A stretch of 22,028 bases of DNA from Actinomycetes bacterium (GCA_023389745.1 JAEWED010000216.1:1-22028); one strand, 5' to 3'; shown: positions 8,064-15,654, numbered from the stretch's first letter. The notes: generated from the sequence alone by a model not told the origin. Numbers and translations are program-made.

Positions 8064-9505
8064 GGGGCCACCACCAGGATCGTGGTCGCGTCGCCCACGG
8101 CGACGGCGGTCGCCACCGCGGCGCTCGGCAGCTGCGACACGGGTTGACGCACCAGCGCTCGTGGGACGAGCTGGTCGGTGGTGGCGCCGATGCCGATCTG
8201 TCCGGCGTGGTCGTCACCCCAGCAGTAGGCGCTGCGGCCGCCGGGTGGGCCGCCGAGCACGCAGAAGGTGCTGGCAGGACCCGTGCCCCGACCGGCGTCG
8301 AGGCCCGACACCGCGGTGGCCGTGGGCAGGTCCGAACCGCCGGCGCCGAGAGTGGCGACCGCTGTGGCCCGTCGAACCGCGGTCGTGCCGACCTCGGTGT
8401 CGTCCGCGATGCCCGCGCCCAGCTGTCCGGCGACGTTGGTGCCCCAGCAGTAGACGGAGCCGTCGTGCAGCGCGCACGCCGAGCTGGCCCCGACGGCCAC
8501 CTCGGTCACCGCGGCCGACGACGGCAGCGCGGACGCCGGCGAGGTCTCGACGGCCTTGGGCACGGTCTGCGCAACCAGAGGGAAGTTCGCTCCATCGCCG
8601 AGCTGTCCGGTGGCGTTCCACCCCCAACACCACGCTCGTCCGTTGGCCACCGCACAAGCAGCGTCTTGGCCGAGTGACACGTCCGTGATCGCAGGTGCAC
8701 CCCACACGGGCACCACAGCTCCGGGGACTGGCATAGGCACGACTCCACTCACTCCGCTTCCGAGGCGGCCGTGCAGGCGGCTGCCCCAGCAGTGCAGCTG
8801 GGTGGCGGCGATCGCGCAGGCGTAGGCGCCCGCACCGCTGCCGCCGGTCTCGACGTCGGTCACGGTGCCGGCGGGCAGCGTCGAGCCCGCCGTGCCCACG
8901 GTGGCGACCTCGACGGGCACCGTCGACGGCACCCACGAGTCGTCGCCGAGCTGGCCCGAGGTGTTGTCGCCCCAGCAGTAGACCCGGCCATCGGCGACCG
9001 CACAGGCGAAGCCGTCGGCGACCGAGACGTCGGTGACGACGGCTCCGGCCGGCAACTGCGAACCGCCAGGTGCGGCGTCATCGACGACCGTGCCGGGCAC
9101 CTGGTGATCGGTCGTGGTCGCGTCGCCGAGCTGTCCCCGGTCGTTCGCACCCCAGCACGACACCTCCCCGTCGTGCACCGCGCACGCCGAGGTCGTCCCG
9201 ACGCTGATCGAGGTGACGCCCACCCCGTCGGGCACCGAGCTGCCCGAGGGCAACAGCACCCGGAAGGGCAGCGACCGGTCGCCGACGCCCCCGGCGCCGA
9301 ACTGGCCGGAACCGTCCGACCCCTGGGCCCACCACAGCGTCGGCACGATGTCGGTGTCGCTGCGGGTGGTGGCCGAGTCGGCGAGGGCTGCGCCCGTCGC
9401 GGGGACGTGGGCCGCAGCGGTGCCGGCGAGCAGCAGCGCCGCCGCCGTCGCTGCTGCCCGCCATGCTCCGCCTCCCCTCCACGCGGGTCGGTCGAGCGCC
9501 GTCAT
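8060..9505 (-). CDS. Secreted RCC1-repeat seven-bladed beta-propeller protein
   Basis: A 481-residue exported protein with a signal peptide (hydrophobic about 17-31), then seven RCC1-type blades. The blade motif GQ/RxG recurs at residues 67, 124, 184, 246, 300, 360 and 435. Six blades carry a Cys pair of the form CAx...CWG (108/117, 168/177, 230/239, 284/293, 344/353, 415/428), probably one disulfide per blade. The N-terminal WWAQGSDGSGQFG half and the C-terminal VAVGDATTILVV half look like the two parts of one blade, the usual velcro closure. ATG 9505 is chosen because it overlaps the signal peptidase stop (ATGA) and gives a clean signal peptide. RCC1 propellers bind proteins; the partner is unknown. 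It sits between the SipW-type peptidase and the LPXTG protein. Confidence 0.88.
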   Translation of the reverse strand: MTALDRPAWRGGGAWRAAATAAALLLAGTAAAHVPATGAALADSATTRSDTDIVPTLWWAQGSDGSGQFGAGGVGDRSLPFRVLLPSGSSVPDGVGVTSISVGTTSACAVHDGEVSCWGANDRGQLGDATTTDHQVPGTVVDDAAPGGSQLPAGAVVTDVSVADGFACAVADGRVYCWGDNTSGQLGDDSWVPSTVPVEVATVGTAGSTLPAGTVTDVETGGSGAGAYACAIAATQLHCWGSRLHGRLGSGVSGVVPMPVPGAVVPVWGAPAITDVSLGQDAACAVANGRAWCWGWNATGQLGDGANFPLVAQTVPKAVETSPASALPSSAAVTEVAVGASSACALHDGSVYCWGTNVAGQLGAGIADDTEVGTTAVRRATAVATLGAGGSDLPTATAVSGLDAGRGTGPASTFCVLGGPPGGRSAYCWGDDHAGQIGIGATTDQLVPRALVRQPVSQLPSAAVATAVAVGDATTILVVAP

Positions 9506-10158
9506 GGCAGCACCTGGTAGGGAACGTCGTCGATCCACAGCACCGCTCGTGTCGGGCGCTGGCGACGGCGACCGGCGGACCAGATGCCCACCCCGGCGAG
9601 GGCGCCGAACACGAAGGTCGACGTGGGGGAGCGGAGCCAACGCAACACCGCGCCGAGCCCGGGGACCGTCCAGACGACCCGATCCACGTTCGTCTCGATC
9701 GGTCGGGTCGCGTCGGGCCCCGGATTGGCGTCGCCCTGCAGGGTCAGTTCCGCCGGTCCGCCGACGGACGGGGTGCCCGCGTCGGCTGCGTCAGCGGCAG
9801 CGGCGCCGGCAGTGTCAGGGGCAGCGGCGCTGCCAGTGTCAGGGGCACTGGCAGCGGCGGGAGCATCGATCGGGTCCAGGTCGACCAGACGATGGGTGAC
9901 CCGGGCGCCGTCGTCGCGCACCACGCTGACCACGTCGCCGACGACGAGGCGCTCCACCGGGGTCTCGATCGCCACGGCGAGCGACCCGAGCGGGAGCGAG
10001 GGTTCCATCGATGACCCGGCGACGATGAGCGGCCGGATGCCCAGCGCGTGCGAGCCGGCGAGCGCCGCGACGCAGAGCACGCCGAAGGCCGCTGCGACGT
10101 CGAGCGCCCAGCGCCGGGGCGGCCGCATCGGCGGGGCCGTCGCCCGGGGCTCAGACAT
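9502..10158 (-). CDS. sipW: SipW-type (S26B) signal peptidase I
   Basis: The 218-residue membrane protease belongs to the archaeal/eukaryotic-like signal peptidase branch, which uses Ser-His-Asp rather than Ser-Lys. A membrane segment lies at about 18-36. The catalytic serine is in the GSSMEPSL motif (Ser50). His89 lies in a VTHR motif. The GDANPGPD block at 142-149 holds the acidic residue. A second hydrophobic segment is at about 173-183. Between His89 and the GD motif is an Ala/Asp/Pro/Thr-rich insertion of about 35 residues (97-133) encoded partly by a 24-bp tandem repeat. SipW-type enzymes typically process neighbouring TasA/CalY-like proteins, matching the gene upstream. ATG 10158 overlaps that gene's stop by 8 bp, and the stop overlaps the RCC1 start by 4 bp. 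Confidence 0.88.
   Translation of the reverse strand: MSEPRATAPPMRPPRRWALDVAAAFGVLCVAALAGSHALGIRPLIVAGSSMEPSLPLGSLAVAIETPVERLVVGDVVSVVRDDGARVTHRLVDLDPIDAPAAASAPDTGSAAAPDTAGAAAADAADAGTPSVGGPAELTLQGDANPGPDATRPIETNVDRVVWTVPGLGAVLRWLRSPTSTFVFGALAGVGIWSAGRRRQRPTRAVLWIDDVPYQVLP
9805..9852. repeat. 24-bp in-frame tandem repeat inside the signal peptidase gene
   Basis: Two units (9805-9828, 9829-9852) share the core CAGTGTCAGGGGCA and encode an APDT(A/G)xAA-like octapeptide twice. The repeat lies in the low-complexity insertion between two catalytic motifs, so copy-number change would alter only the loop length. Confidence 0.75.
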
Positions 10159-10780
10159 CGGACTGCTCGGCGAGGAGCTCGAAGGTCACCGCCGCCGTCC
10201 CTCCGCCGGTGCCCACCACCGACGACGGCAGCGACACCGCGATGCACAGGTCGGTCGCTGCGCCACCGGCGAGCGGCACGTCCGTGACGACGGCGGATCC
10301 GAGTGCGACGTCGGTCGCGTACGGCGTCGCCGCCGCCGCCACGACGCCGGCGTCGCACGCGGTGCCCGTGGTCGGCACGACCGTCATGCGAAGGGCGTCG
10401 GGTGTGTCGGGCCCGAGTGGGTCACGTGTCGAGGTCGTCGACATCGACAGATCAGCGTCGACGTCGCCGACGTTGGCGATCTCGAGCGGGGCGTAGACGA
10501 CGTCGCCCGGCGCGATCCGGTCGGCGCCGGCGAAGACCAGGTCGTAGGGGACCGGGTTGCCCTGCTCGCCGTCGACGGTGATGTCGAGGGTTCCGGCGGT
10601 GAACCCGGCGGTCACCTCCGCGGAGTCCGAGAACGCCGCCGAGGTGAGCACGGCGCCCAACCCGACCACCCCGCCGACCGCGCACACGACGCGCGCCCGG
10701 TCGAGCAGTCCGCCTGCCCCGCCCCTCGGCCGGGGCGTACCCGTCCGTCTCCCAGTGCGTGCCCGAGCATCGTGGTCCAT
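10151..10780 (-). CDS. TasA/CalY-like secreted protein with SipW-dependent-type signal
   Basis: A 209-residue exported protein. After a basic N terminus, a hydrophobic segment (about 31-48) leads directly into AFSDSAEVTAGFTAGTLDI (49-67), the layout of SipW-dependent TasA/CalY (camelysin) precursors. The mature part continues with APGDVVYAPLEIANVGDVDADLS, a block common to these beta-rich proteins, and contains two cysteines (142 and 179). TasA-type proteins form extracellular fibres in Bacillus; that role here is inference. ATG 10780 is chosen over an in-frame GTG at 10813 because GGGAGAGGGAG stands directly upstream as a Shine-Dalgarno. It is the first gene of the surface operon, followed immediately by its probable processing peptidase. 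Confidence 0.8.
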   Translation of the reverse strand: MDHDARARTGRRTGTPRPRGGAGGLLDRARVVCAVGGVVGLGAVLTSAAFSDSAEVTAGFTAGTLDITVDGEQGNPVPYDLVFAGADRIAPGDVVYAPLEIANVGDVDADLSMSTTSTRDPLGPDTPDALRMTVVPTTGTACDAGVVAAAATPYATDVALGSAVVTDVPLAGGAATDLCIAVSLPSSVVGTGGGTAAVTFELLAEQSDV

Positions 10781-10853
10781 CCGTCGACTCCCTCTCCCGT
10801 GTCCTTGCGACACGAGAGACGTCGAGCGGAAGGACGGGCCGCTTGAGCACGAC

Positions 10854-10889
10854 GGTCCGTTCGAACCAAGCGGTTGGTCCGAACGGACC
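10854..10889. terminator. 16-bp inverted repeat with GCGG loop (terminator-like or operator)
   Basis: GGTCCGTTCGAACCAA and TTGGTCCGAACGGACC pair with one mismatch around a 4-base loop. It lies downstream of the ThDP-enzyme gene and 73 bp upstream of the tasA-like start. No T-run follows on either strand, so a classical intrinsic terminator is doubtful. It may stabilise the 3' end or act as an operator of the surface operon. The left arm also contains the palindrome GTTCGAAC. Confidence 0.6.
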
Positions 10890-10963
10890 CGACCTCGGCC
10901 GGGAGTGGACCAACAGGTGAACCGGTGGTCCCGCCCGACGGACCCGAAGCCCTCAGGGGCCGG

Positions 10964-11008
10964 GTGTCAGGGCGTCTGGTGTCAGGGGGTCTGACGTCAG
11001 AGCGTCGG
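10964..11008. repeat. 15-bp imperfect tandem repeat, 3 copies, across a stop codon
   Basis: The units are GTGTCAGGGCGTCTG, GTGTCAGGGGGTCTG and the diverged ACGTCAGAGCGTCGG. The last unit overlaps the stop codon (10997-10999) and final codons of the ThDP-enzyme gene. Confidence 0.7.
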
Positions 11009-12550
11009 CGGCAGGATCGCCTCGACCAGGTTGGGGCCCGGCGTGGCGAGCGCTCGTTCGAGCTGCTCGGTGAACTCCTCGGCGGTGGTCGCCCGGGTCG
11101 CGCTGACCCCCATGCCGGTGGCGATCGACACGAAGTCGAGCGTCGGGTTGGTCAGATCGAGCATCTCGAGCGCCTTCGGGCCGGGGTCGGCGCCGACCCG
11201 GCTGAGCTCGAGGTTGAGGATCGCGTACGACTGGTTGTTGAGGATGATCGTCGTGACGTCGAGCCCTTCGCGGACCTGGGTCCACAGCGACTGGATCGTG
11301 TACATCGCGCTGCCGTCGGCCTGGAGGTTGACCACCCGGCGTCCGGGGCTCGCGATCGCCGCGCCGGTGGCGACGGGCATGCCGTAGCCGATGGCGCCAC
11401 CGGGCAGGCACAGCCAGTCGTGGCGCGGCGCACCGGCGGTGAAGCCCGACACGAAGAGACCGGCGGTGTTGCCCTCGTCGACGACGACCGCGCCCTCGGG
11501 GAGCAGCGCGCCCAGCGCGGTGGCGAACGTCTCGGCGTTGAGCGCGCCCGTCGGGCGGTCGGTCCGGAACGGAGCGGCGAGCTGCGCGCCGTCGGCAGGT
11601 GCGCCGAGCGCGTCCGCGACCTGGGCCAGTGCGGCGGTCGAGTCGTCACCGGGCACCGACAGCACGTGCACGGTGCAGCCCTCGGGCACCAGATCGGACG
11701 CCTTGTCGGGGTAGGCGAAGAACGACACCGGCGACGCGGCCTCGACCAGGATCAGGTGATCGAGCCCGTCGAGCTGCGCCTGCGCGAACTCTGCGAGGTA
11801 GCCGAGGCGCTCGACCGCCGGCAGTCCCGCGCCGCGCTCGAGGCGGGCGGGGAAGGTCTCGCACAGCAACTTGGCGCCCGACACCGCAGCGACGCGAGAC
11901 GCGGCGACCAGGCCGGCCTCACGCGTGACCGAGCCGCCAATGAGGATGCCGACCTTCGCGTCGGAGCGGAGCAGCTCGGCGACCGCCGAGACCACGTCGG
12001 CGGTGACCTCGGCGGGACCCACGACCGGGCGCGGCGCGACCGGCCCCGGTGCCTCGAGCCAGCAGACGTCCGCCGGCAGGATCAGCGTGGCGACCTGTCC
12101 GGGGGGACCCATGGCTGCGGCCACGGCGTCGGCTGCGTCGTCGGCGACCTCGGAGGGGTCCGTCGAGGAACGGATCCACGTGGAGACGCCCTTGGCGATG
12201 CTGTGGATGTCGCTCTGCAGGGGAGCGTCGTACTTGGCGTGGTACGTGGCGTGGTCACCGATGATGTTGACCACCGGCGTGCGGCCGCGTCGTGCGTTGT
12301 GCAGGTTGGCCAAGCCGTTGCCGAGCCCCGGGCCGAGGTGCAGCAGCACCGCCGCGGGCTTGTCGGCCATGCGGGCGTAGCCGTCGGCGGCACCGGTGGC
12401 GACACCCTCGAACAGGGCGAGCACCGAGTGCATCTCCGGGACGTCGTCGAGCGCGGCGACGAAGTGCATCTCGGAGGTGCCGGGGTTCATGAAGCAGGTG
12501 TCGACACCGGCGTCGACGAGGGTCCTGATGAGTGCGTGTGCACCGTTCAT
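10997..12550 (-). CDS. ThDP-dependent decarboxylase/acetolactate-synthase-like enzyme
   Basis: A 517-residue thiamine-diphosphate enzyme with three domains: N-terminal PYR domain (NPGTSEMHF at about 22-30, cofactor-activating Glu in LFEGVATGAADGYARM), a central domain, and a C-terminal PP domain. The metal/ThDP motif reads ADGSAMYTIQSLW ending in LNN, so the usual first Gly of GDG is Ala. Such proteins are often labelled acetolactate synthase large subunit. However, the C terminus resembles benzoylformate decarboxylase and there is no adjacent small subunit, so decarboxylation or carboligation of a 2-oxo acid is more likely. GGAG lies 10 nt before the ATG. It follows the GlcD-like dehydrogenase gene by 92 bp, and the pair may turn a 2-hydroxy acid into an aldehyde. 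Substrate unknown. Confidence 0.85.
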   Translation of the reverse strand: MNGAHALIRTLVDAGVDTCFMNPGTSEMHFVAALDDVPEMHSVLALFEGVATGAADGYARMADKPAAVLLHLGPGLGNGLANLHNARRGRTPVVNIIGDHATYHAKYDAPLQSDIHSIAKGVSTWIRSSTDPSEVADDAADAVAAAMGPPGQVATLILPADVCWLEAPGPVAPRPVVGPAEVTADVVSAVAELLRSDAKVGILIGGSVTREAGLVAASRVAAVSGAKLLCETFPARLERGAGLPAVERLGYLAEFAQAQLDGLDHLILVEAASPVSFFAYPDKASDLVPEGCTVHVLSVPGDDSTAALAQVADALGAPADGAQLAAPFRTDRPTGALNAETFATALGALLPEGAVVVDEGNTAGLFVSGFTAGAPRHDWLCLPGGAIGYGMPVATGAAIASPGRRVVNLQADGSAMYTIQSLWTQVREGLDVTTIILNNQSYAILNLELSRVGADPGPKALEMLDLTNPTLDFVSIATGMGVSATRATTAEEFTEQLERALATPGPNLVEAILPPTL

Positions 12551-12581
12551 CGCGGTGGTTCTCCGTGGGTAGATCGGGTGG

Positions 12582-12626
12582 GGCTGTGTTCGGGCTGGCG
12601 GTGTTCGGGCTGTCTCGAGTCGGGCT
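12582..12626. repeat. 15-bp tandem repeat, 3 copies, between glcD-like and ThDP genes
   Basis: The units are GGCTGTGTTCGGGCT, GGCGGTGTTCGGGCT and GTCTCGAGTCGGGCT. They fill about half of the 92-bp gap between the dehydrogenase stop and the ThDP-enzyme start. On the minus strand an open frame would read SPNTA repeats, but no gene is evident. Confidence 0.75.
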
Positions 12627-12642
12627 GTCGGGCGCGGGGCGC

Positions 12643-14016
12643 TCAGTCGAAGAGCACGCCGGGGTTGAGGATGCCGTTCGGGTCGAACGCCGACTTGATG
12701 CGACGCATGAGGTCGATCTTCGCGGGGTCCTCGAGCTCGTTGAAGTAGTGCTTCTTGGCGTGGCCGATGCCGTGCTCGCCCGAGATCGCACCGCCGAGCT
12801 CCATGCCCTTGGTGAAGAGCGCTCGGAGCAGCTTCGAGCGGCGTTCGTCGTCGGAGCAGAAGATTCCCATGTGCACGTTGCCGTCACCGGCGTGGCCGCA
12901 GCCGGCGATCCAGGCCTCGTACTCGCCGGCGAGCGCCGGCACCGCCTCCATGAAGGCGGGGATCTGCGCCCGTGGCACGACGATGTCGATGATGTCGTCG
13001 GCACCGTTCGCCTTGGCCATCCAGAAGGCCTTCTCACGGGCGTCGATCAGACCGGCCGCGGACGCGGCGGGCAGCACGTAGACGTCCATCGCCCCGAGCT
13101 CGACGAGCAGCTCGGACAGGGCGACGGTGTCCTGCTCGAGGCGTTCCTCGGAGCTGTCCTCGAGCATGACCACCAGGTAGGCGAGCGCGGTGTCCTTGAC
13201 GTCCTGGGGGATGCCGAGCTCGAGCCCGGTGAAGTTCTGGACCGCCGACATGGTCAGTAGGTCGATGTACTCCAGGATGAGCGGGTCGGCACCCGAGTCG
13301 ATGATTCGGGGCACCGCCGCGGTCACCCCGTCGAGCAGGGCGAAGGGGGCGAGCACCGTCGCCTGGTGCGCGGCACGGGGGTACAGGCGCAGGGTCGCCG
13401 CGGTGACCAGCGCCAGGGTGCCCTCGCTGCCGATCACGAGCTGGGTCAGGTCGTAGCCGGAGGACGCCTTGACGAACTTGCCGCCCGAGCGCATGACCTG
13501 GCCGCCGGGCAGCACGGCCTCGATGCCGAGCACCTGGTGGCGGGTGACGCCGTACTTCACCGCCCGCATGCCACCGGCGTTGGTGGCGATGTTGCCGCCC
13601 AGGCTCGCCGAGTACTCGCCGGGGTACACCGGGTACACCAGGCCGTGCTCACGGGTGATCTCGTCGAGCTCGTTGAGGCGCACCCCCGGCTGCACGACCG
13701 CCGTGTGGTTGTCGCGGTCGATCTCGATCACCGAGCTCATCCGCTCGAACGACACCACGATCGAGTCCTTGCCGGGCCTGGCGGCGCCCGACAGGCCCGT
13801 CCCGGCGCCGCGAGCGGTCACGGGAACCCGGAGCTCGTCCGCGATGCGCAGCACGGCGGCGACCTCGTCGGTGTGCTGGGGCCGCACCACGACCGCGGGC
13901 GTGACCGCCTCGACGGTCAGGCACTCGTCGCGGGCGTAGTCCTCGCCGCACTCGGCGCCGGACTGGACGCGGTCCGCACCGAGCTCCCCGGCGAGCCGGT
14001 CGATCAGATCAGCCAT
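12643..14016 (-). CDS. GlcD-like FAD-linked 2-hydroxyacid dehydrogenase
   Basis: This cytoplasmic VAO/PCMH-type flavoprotein, 457 residues from the chosen start, should oxidise a 2-hydroxy acid such as glycolate or D-lactate to the 2-oxo acid. The N-terminal FAD domain shows VVVRPQHTDEVAAVL, then VPVTARGAGTGLSGAA, then SLGGNIATNAGGMRAVKYG and the VIGSEGTLALVTAATLRLYP block. The C-terminal domain carries CGHAGDGNVHMGIF and GGAISGEHGIGHAKKHYF, the metal/substrate His motifs of GlcD and D-lactate dehydrogenases. No GlcE or GlcF subunit is present. ATG 14016 has GGAG 6 nt upstream; ATG 14040 is an alternative with a GGGGGG stretch before it. Upstream is the TetR gene; downstream is the ThDP enzyme, a plausible next step. 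Confidence 0.88.
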   Translation of the reverse strand: MADLIDRLAGELGADRVQSGAECGEDYARDECLTVEAVTPAVVVRPQHTDEVAAVLRIADELRVPVTARGAGTGLSGAARPGKDSIVVSFERMSSVIEIDRDNHTAVVQPGVRLNELDEITREHGLVYPVYPGEYSASLGGNIATNAGGMRAVKYGVTRHQVLGIEAVLPGGQVMRSGGKFVKASSGYDLTQLVIGSEGTLALVTAATLRLYPRAAHQATVLAPFALLDGVTAAVPRIIDSGADPLILEYIDLLTMSAVQNFTGLELGIPQDVKDTALAYLVVMLEDSSEERLEQDTVALSELLVELGAMDVYVLPAASAAGLIDAREKAFWMAKANGADDIIDIVVPRAQIPAFMEAVPALAGEYEAWIAGCGHAGDGNVHMGIFCSDDERRSKLLRALFTKGMELGGAISGEHGIGHAKKHYFNELEDPAKIDLMRRIKSAFDPNGILNPGVLFD

Positions 14017-14091
14017 GTTCGTCTCCGTCATCGGGGACATCGAACCTGCCCCCCTCGTCGTCCGCCCCCGTGGCGCTGTCGCTGACCTCGA

Positions 14092-14102
14092 GTCTGTCAG
14101 AC
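14092..14102. promoter_or_regulatory. 11-bp palindrome between tetR and glcD-like genes
   Basis: GTCTG-T-CAGAC is a perfect palindrome in the 70-bp (to ATG 14040) gap. It could be an operator of the dehydrogenase gene. The length is short enough that chance cannot be excluded. Confidence 0.3.
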
Positions 14103-14110
14103 CGGGAGCG

Positions 14111-14719
14111 TCACGCGAGCATGCGGCCCAGCATGGCCACGACCGTGCGCTCGGCCTCGGCGCGGGGCACCGACCGGAAGGTGCGCAGCTGGTCCCAGGT
14201 CTCGAACCCGGCGATGACGTCGAGCGCGTCGAGCGTCAGGCGCCGATCTTCGGGGGAGAGCGACGAGAGCTCGACCTGGAAGCAGGCCTGCACCTGGGTC
14301 CGCAGGTCCGACGAGAGCTCGTCGATGCGGCTGCGCAGCACGGTCGACGTGTGCGCCCTGGTGCCGATCGCGTGGCGCACCGGCGTGATGAACTCGAACA
14401 GCTCGGCCCGCCGCTCGACCAGGTCGGCGATGCGCTCGTCGAGCGACCCGGTGGCCTCGGGCGGGTCGAGCAGGGGCTGCACCCTCCGGGCCTGCTCCGC
14501 GGCGAGCTCCAGGTGCAGCGCATCGAGGTCGTCGAAGTGCTGGAAGACGGAGCGAACCGACACCCCGGCACCCTCGGCGATCTGGGCGGCGGTGGGGGTG
14601 ATCACACCCTGGTGCAGCAGCGCGAGCAGTGCGTCGACGATCGCCGATCGTGTGCGCTCGCCGCGCCGGACCCGCCCGTCGGTGGCAGTGCTGGCGGTCG
14701 GGCTGGCCGGCGTGCTCAT
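14111..14719 (-). CDS. TetR-family transcriptional regulator
   Basis: A 202-residue TetR-type repressor. The N-terminal helix-turn-helix spans about residues 22-68: RSAIVDALLALL, then TAAQIAEGAGVSVRSVFQHFDDLDAL, a close match to the family DNA-recognition helix. The C-terminal part is helical and family-variable (ligand binding and dimerisation). The ATG at 14717-14719 overlaps the stop of the dehalogenase gene (ATGA), so both are cotranscribed. The product probably represses its own operon by binding the palindrome at 15632-15654. The inducing ligand would then be a dehalogenase substrate or product; this is inference. Confidence 0.9.
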   Translation of the reverse strand: MSTPASPTASTATDGRVRRGERTRSAIVDALLALLHQGVITPTAAQIAEGAGVSVRSVFQHFDDLDALHLELAAEQARRVQPLLDPPEATGSLDERIADLVERRAELFEFITPVRHAIGTRAHTSTVLRSRIDELSSDLRTQVQACFQVELSSLSPEDRRLTLDALDVIAGFETWDQLRTFRSVPRAEAERTVVAMLGRMLA

Positions 14720-15630
14720 GCGTCGGGTGTCGCGGCGATGAAGTCGATGACCACGCGGGCGAGCTCGGGGCCGCGGTCCTCCTGCAGGAAGTGACCGCCG
14801 CCCTCGATGGAGGTGTGGGGCTGTCCGGCCGCGCCGGGCACCTTCGCCTGGAACACCCGCTCGCCACCCTTGGTGATCGGGTCGCTGTCGGAGAACGCCG
14901 TCAGCACGGGCTTCTCCCAGGACTCGAGCACCGTCCATGCCGCCCGGTTCGCCTCGGCGGCGGGGTCGTCGGGCGAGGTCGGCACGAGGGCCGGGAAGCG
15001 CCGTGCGCCCGCGGTCGAGGCGTCGTCGGGGAACGGGGCGTTGTAGGCGGCGACGACCTCGTCGGAGAGGTCCGTCGTCGTCCCCATCTGGATGATCATC
15101 CCTGAGTCGAAGACGTCGACCTCCTGGGAGAAGCGCTGCCAGTTCAGGAACGCCTCGGTCGGCGGACGGTCGCCGGTGGGCAGTCCGGTGTTGGCGACCA
15201 CGAGCCGGCTGAAGCGCTCCGGCATGGCGGTGGCCAGTCGCAAGCCGATGAGGCCTCCCCAGTCCTGGCACACCAGCGTGATGCCGGTCAGGTCGACGGC
15301 CTGCAGCCACTCGGTCATCCAAGCGACGTGTGCGGCGAAGGTGTAGTCGGACTGGTCGAGGGGCTTGTCCGAGCGGCCGAAGCCGACCAGGTCCGGGGCG
15401 ACGACGCGATGGCCCTCGGCTGCGAACACCGGGATCATGTGGCGGTACAGGTAGGACCACGACGGCTCGCCGTGCATGCAGAGCACCGGCGCGGCGTCGA
15501 CCGGGCCCTCGTCGACGTGGTGGATGCGCAGCCGGCCGCCGTCGCCGTCGTCGACCTCGGTGAAGTGGGGCGAGTAGGGCCAGTCCGGCAGTCCCTCGAA
15601 CCGGTCCTCGGGTGTCCGCGTCGTCTCCAT
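14716..15630 (-). CDS. Haloalkane dehalogenase (HLD-I type alpha/beta hydrolase)
   Basis: A 304-residue alpha/beta hydrolase that should hydrolyse a carbon-halogen bond in haloalkanes to give an alcohol and halide. It shows HGEPSWSYLYRHMIPVF (oxyanion Glu55), nucleophile Asp123 in CQDWGG with halide-binding Trp124, acid Asp250 in FSDSDPIT and base His280 in EGGGHFLQED. Trp164 in the cap (FLNWQRF) is a candidate second halide ligand, as in subfamily HLD-I. An Asp rather than a Ser nucleophile separates it from esterases, but a fluoroacetate dehalogenase or epoxide hydrolase is less likely because of the Trp after Asp. ATG 15630 is preferred over an in-frame GTG at 15642 because a -10 box lies 8 nt upstream and overlaps that GTG. 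It is cotranscribed with tetR. Cytoplasmic, with no signal peptide. Confidence 0.88.
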   Translation of the reverse strand: METTRTPEDRFEGLPDWPYSPHFTEVDDGDGGRLRIHHVDEGPVDAAPVLCMHGEPSWSYLYRHMIPVFAAEGHRVVAPDLVGFGRSDKPLDQSDYTFAAHVAWMTEWLQAVDLTGITLVCQDWGGLIGLRLATAMPERFSRLVVANTGLPTGDRPPTEAFLNWQRFSQEVDVFDSGMIIQMGTTTDLSDEVVAAYNAPFPDDASTAGARRFPALVPTSPDDPAAEANRAAWTVLESWEKPVLTAFSDSDPITKGGERVFQAKVPGAAGQPHTSIEGGGHFLQEDRGPELARVVIDFIAATPDA

Positions 15631-15631
15631 G

Positions 15632-15654
15632 AACCTGCACACTAGCTGCAGGTT
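15632..15654 (-). promoter_or_regulatory. TetR-type operator on the dehalogenase promoter
   Basis: AACCTGCA and TGCAGGTT are perfect 8-bp inverted arms separated by 7 bp. The palindrome ends one base before the dehalogenase ATG and covers a TAGTGT -10 box (15639-15644, minus strand) placed 8 nt from the ATG. A protein bound here would block transcription start. The neighbouring TetR is the obvious candidate. The half-site AACCTGC recurs at 14043-14049, just before the upstream ATG of the GlcD-like gene. Confidence 0.7.

Noticed and set aside
9506..9640. N-terminal extension of the RCC1 protein to 526 residues
   Set aside because: The extension lies within the signal peptidase gene. ATG 9505 gives an ATGA overlap and a proper signal peptide.
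10997..12550. Biosynthetic acetolactate synthase (ilvB) call
   Set aside because: No small subunit gene, an altered GDG motif and benzoylformate-decarboxylase-like C terminus make branched-chain biosynthesis unlikely.
14720..15640. Fusion of TetR with an upstream 300-residue segment (509-codon frame)
   Set aside because: The upstream part is an out-of-frame reading of the dehalogenase gene; TetR homology begins at ATG 14719.
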